DNA from: CAKVLS01 sp045605365
GTDB taxonomy: Bacteria > Bacillota > Clostridia > Christensenellales > UBA1242
Direction of reading: 5' to 3'
NCBI GenBank assembly: GCA_045605365.1
Contig: JAZUPV010000046.1
Coordinates: 1-7,369, forward strand
Length of the DNA: 7,369 nt
Made by a program: the position numbers and the translations under genes. Under the pieces are notes generated by a model, which had not been told where the DNA came from, searched no databases, and saw only the letters and a list, made by a program, of their open reading frames with translations. Positions 6,145-7,369 of this stretch are shown one piece after another; within the stretch, counting starts at the first letter, position 1; each line of letters begins with the position of its first letter.

Positions 6145-6633
6145 TTATTTGTCATTGTCAACAGTGTTGTTTTGAACAGAAACAATAGCTTCAGCTTGAA
6201 CAGCTGTAGGAGTTAGTCTTCGTTTTTCTTTAATTAAGTCTACTATATACAAAACAGAAGCCCCCAAAAGTATTGCAGCAAACAATCCAAGCAATATACT
6301 AGCCAAAAGCTTTTCTACAGTAAAAATATTATAAATAACAAAAGCTGTTAACAACACATTAAATATAATAGTAATTATTATAAAAACTTTACTCTTGGCG
6401 TATTTTTCTGCAGAACTAACACTAACCTTTATCATATAAACATTTACTACAAAACACACCAATACTAGAGCTATTGTAGCAAACAACACTAATGTAGGCA
6501 TAAGTTGTCCCTTTGCTCCAAGGTCAAAAAATAATGATGCCAATAACCAAAATACAAACCCATATATAGCGCCAAAAACCAAAGTAGCTACACTATTGAA
6601 AATTGATGCAACTAAAGATAATTTTCTTTTCAT
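6145..6633 (-). CDS. Four-helix membrane protein of 162 residues, paralogue of the SHOCT neighbour
   Basis: The function is unknown. Four hydrophobic segments are visible at about residues 8-36, 45-69, 83-105 and 109-133, followed by a short basic turn (KEKRR, 135-139) and a polar tail. The protein aligns with the neighbour at 6735-7334 through the second and third helices: VVNV-x-MI (62-68) is followed 19 residues on by SK (81-82), with N92 and LL (94-95) after that, at nearly the same spacing as in the neighbour. It lacks the SHOCT tail. The start is MKRKL at 6633, with GGGGG (6640-6644) 6 nt upstream. A terminator follows, and the gene appears to be transcribed alone. Both proteins probably sit in the cytoplasmic membrane with short loops. 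Confidence 0.85.
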   Translation of the reverse strand: MKRKLSLVASIFNSVATLVFGAIYGFVFWLLASLFFDLGAKGQLMPTLVLFATIALVLVCFVVNVYMIKVSVSSAEKYAKSKVFIIITIIFNVLLTAFVIYNIFTVEKLLASILLGLFAAILLGASVLYIVDLIKEKRRLTPTAVQAEAIVSVQNNTVDNDK

Positions 6634-6639
6634 ACCTTG

Positions 6640-6645
6640 CCCCCT
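6640..6645 (-). promoter_or_regulatory. G-rich ribosome binding site of the 162-residue gene
   Basis: The minus strand reads AGGGGG with 6 nt to the ATG, instead of the AGGAG used by neighbours. It must use G-U pairing with the 16S tail. A second AAGG lies only 1 nt from the ATG, too close to act. Confidence 0.6.
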
Positions 6646-6670
6646 GCCTTTATATCTTATTTATATTATA

Positions 6671-6700
6671 AGTTTATCAAACAAAAAATATTATTGTCAA
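6671..6700 (-). promoter_or_regulatory. Possible promoter of the 162-residue gene
   Basis: TTGACA on the minus strand (6695-6700) is a perfect -35 box. The best -10 at usable spacing is TAAACT (6671-6676, 18 bp). A perfect TATAAT lies at 6665-6670 but is 24 bp away, too far to pair with it. The position, between the upstream terminator and this gene, supports a promoter; the exact -10 is uncertain. Confidence 0.45.
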
Positions 6701-6711
6701 ATATATGATAT

Positions 6712-6742
6712 AAAAAAAAGTAAGGCGCTTGACCTTACTTTT
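6712..6742 (-). terminator. Intrinsic terminator overlapping the stop codon of the SHOCT gene
   Basis: On the minus strand AAAAGTAAGG, loop TCAAGCG, CCTTACTTTT gives a 10-bp perfect stem with eight U at the end (A at 6712-6719 on the plus strand). The TAA stop (6735-6737) lies inside the 5' arm, so gene end and terminator are merged. Confidence 0.9.
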
Positions 6743-7334
6743 CTAATTCTTTCGCTATGTATGATTTTTTAAGTTCGTCGTATTCTTTATCAGTGATAAG
6801 TCCCTGAGATTTCATAATCTCCAGCTTTTCTAATTTTGATTGTAAAGAATCTTTTTCATCTTTTTTGTTATTTGATTTTTTGATTGATACAAGATTCTCT
6901 TTATTATTAGTAGAATTTAAAGATGAATCAACTTGATTATCATCAACTTTTAAATAATTATTTTGCCCAACGAAATCTAAAAAGTAAAAAAGAAAAGTAA
7001 AAAATTCTGCAATTAAACATAAAAACGATAAAATATTGAAAGGAGATACTATAATACTAACAAACGCAAGTATAGCAAGTAATCCATTACAAATCAAAGC
7101 TCCAATTATTATTGTTTGTTTACTCATATATTTTTGATTATCTTTTTGACAACCTACATATATCATCATTACATTAACAACCAAAGTAAGTATGAAACAA
7201 GCTATCAAAATTAAAGCAATAACACCGCGTAACGTATCGCGAATTAAAGAAAGACTTATAAAACCACCTATCAAATATATTATACATACAATCGTAGAAA
7301 TAATAGCCATCACAAAAGTTCTTATTTTTTTCAT
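6735..7334 (-). CDS. Four-helix membrane protein with C-terminal SHOCT domain, 199 residues
   Basis: Four hydrophobic segments are seen at about residues 7-30, 36-61, 73-96 and 99-122. A polar linker rich in Asn, Ser and Lys (126-165) follows, then a SHOCT domain (166-196): LEKLEIMKSQGLITDKEYDE matches the usual L-x-x-L-x-x-h-x-x-x-G-h-I-[ST]-x-x-E-[FY] pattern. SHOCT is a short helical-hairpin tail found on many unrelated bacterial proteins, often membrane ones; its role here is unknown. Helices two and three resemble the downstream 162-residue protein (VVNV-x-MI at 52-58, SK at 71-72, N83, LL at 85-86). The start is MKKIR at 7334. AAGGAGA lies 7341-7347, but it is inside a predicted hairpin. 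The promoter lies beyond the right edge. Confidence 0.88.
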   Translation of the reverse strand: MKKIRTFVMAIISTIVCIIYLIGGFISLSLIRDTLRGVIALILIACFILTLVVNVMMIYVGCQKDNQKYMSKQTIIIGALICNGLLAILAFVSIIVSPFNILSFLCLIAEFFTFLFYFLDFVGQNNYLKVDDNQVDSSLNSTNNKENLVSIKKSNNKKDEKDSLQSKLEKLEIMKSQGLITDKEYDELKKSYIAKELEK

Positions 7335-7338
7335 AACT

Positions 7339-7360
7339 AATCTCCTTATCTAAAGAGATT
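7339..7360 (-). promoter_or_regulatory. Hairpin that buries the Shine-Dalgarno of the SHOCT gene
   Basis: On the minus strand AATCTCTTT pairs with AAGGAGATT around loop AGAT, giving 9 bp with one U-G pair. The whole AAGGAGA ribosome binding site (7341-7347) is in the 3' arm, 4 nt before the ATG. Opening the stem would be needed for efficient translation, so translational control is possible. Confidence 0.5.
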
Positions 7361-7369
7361 GTATCACCC

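Noticed and set aside
6022..6216. Plus-strand 64-codon frame opposite the end of the 162-residue gene
   Set aside because: It crosses the terminator at 6099-6130 and is antisense to a clear membrane protein gene; no ribosome binding site.

Overview
The window looks like chromosomal DNA of a low-GC Gram-positive bacterium (Bacillota, Clostridia-like, possibly an uncultured gut lineage). The basis is AT-rich intergenic DNA, GGAGG-type ribosome binding sites, near-consensus TTGACA/TATAAT promoters, and compact hairpin-plus-U-tract terminators. Trp codons are TGG and the genes end in TAA or TAG, so nothing suggests an altered code. The taxonomic call is inference.

All five protein genes lie on the minus strand, so transcription runs from high to low coordinates. 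From upstream to downstream they are: (1) 6735-7334, a four-helix membrane protein with a C-terminal SHOCT tail; (2) 6145-6633, a related four-helix membrane protein without SHOCT; (3) a gap of about 460 bp holding a candidate small structured RNA (about 5914-5994) with its own promoter and terminator; (4) 4436-5680, a 414-residue soluble protein I do not recognise; (5) 3597-4310, a 237-residue protein with a Cys/His-containing N-terminus and an internal 25-residue repeat; (6) 1-3455, the first 1151 codons of a very large GLUG-repeat surface protein that runs off the left edge.

Each gene appears to be its own transcription unit. Strong promoters with 17-bp spacers precede the genes starting at 3455, 4310 and 5680, and the RNA has a 16-bp-spaced one. 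Clear terminators follow the genes ending at 4436, 6145 and 6735 and the RNA. The genes therefore do not form an operon. The only clear relationship between neighbours is the paralogous membrane pair. The large surface protein is probably exported and anchored by its N-terminal helix.

The most interesting items are the three-hairpin RNA gene candidate, the hairpin that buries the Shine-Dalgarno of the SHOCT gene, the two-module architecture of the GLUG protein, and the repeat in the 237-residue protein. No tRNA, rRNA, CRISPR array, insertion sequence or recognisable mobile-element gene was seen.
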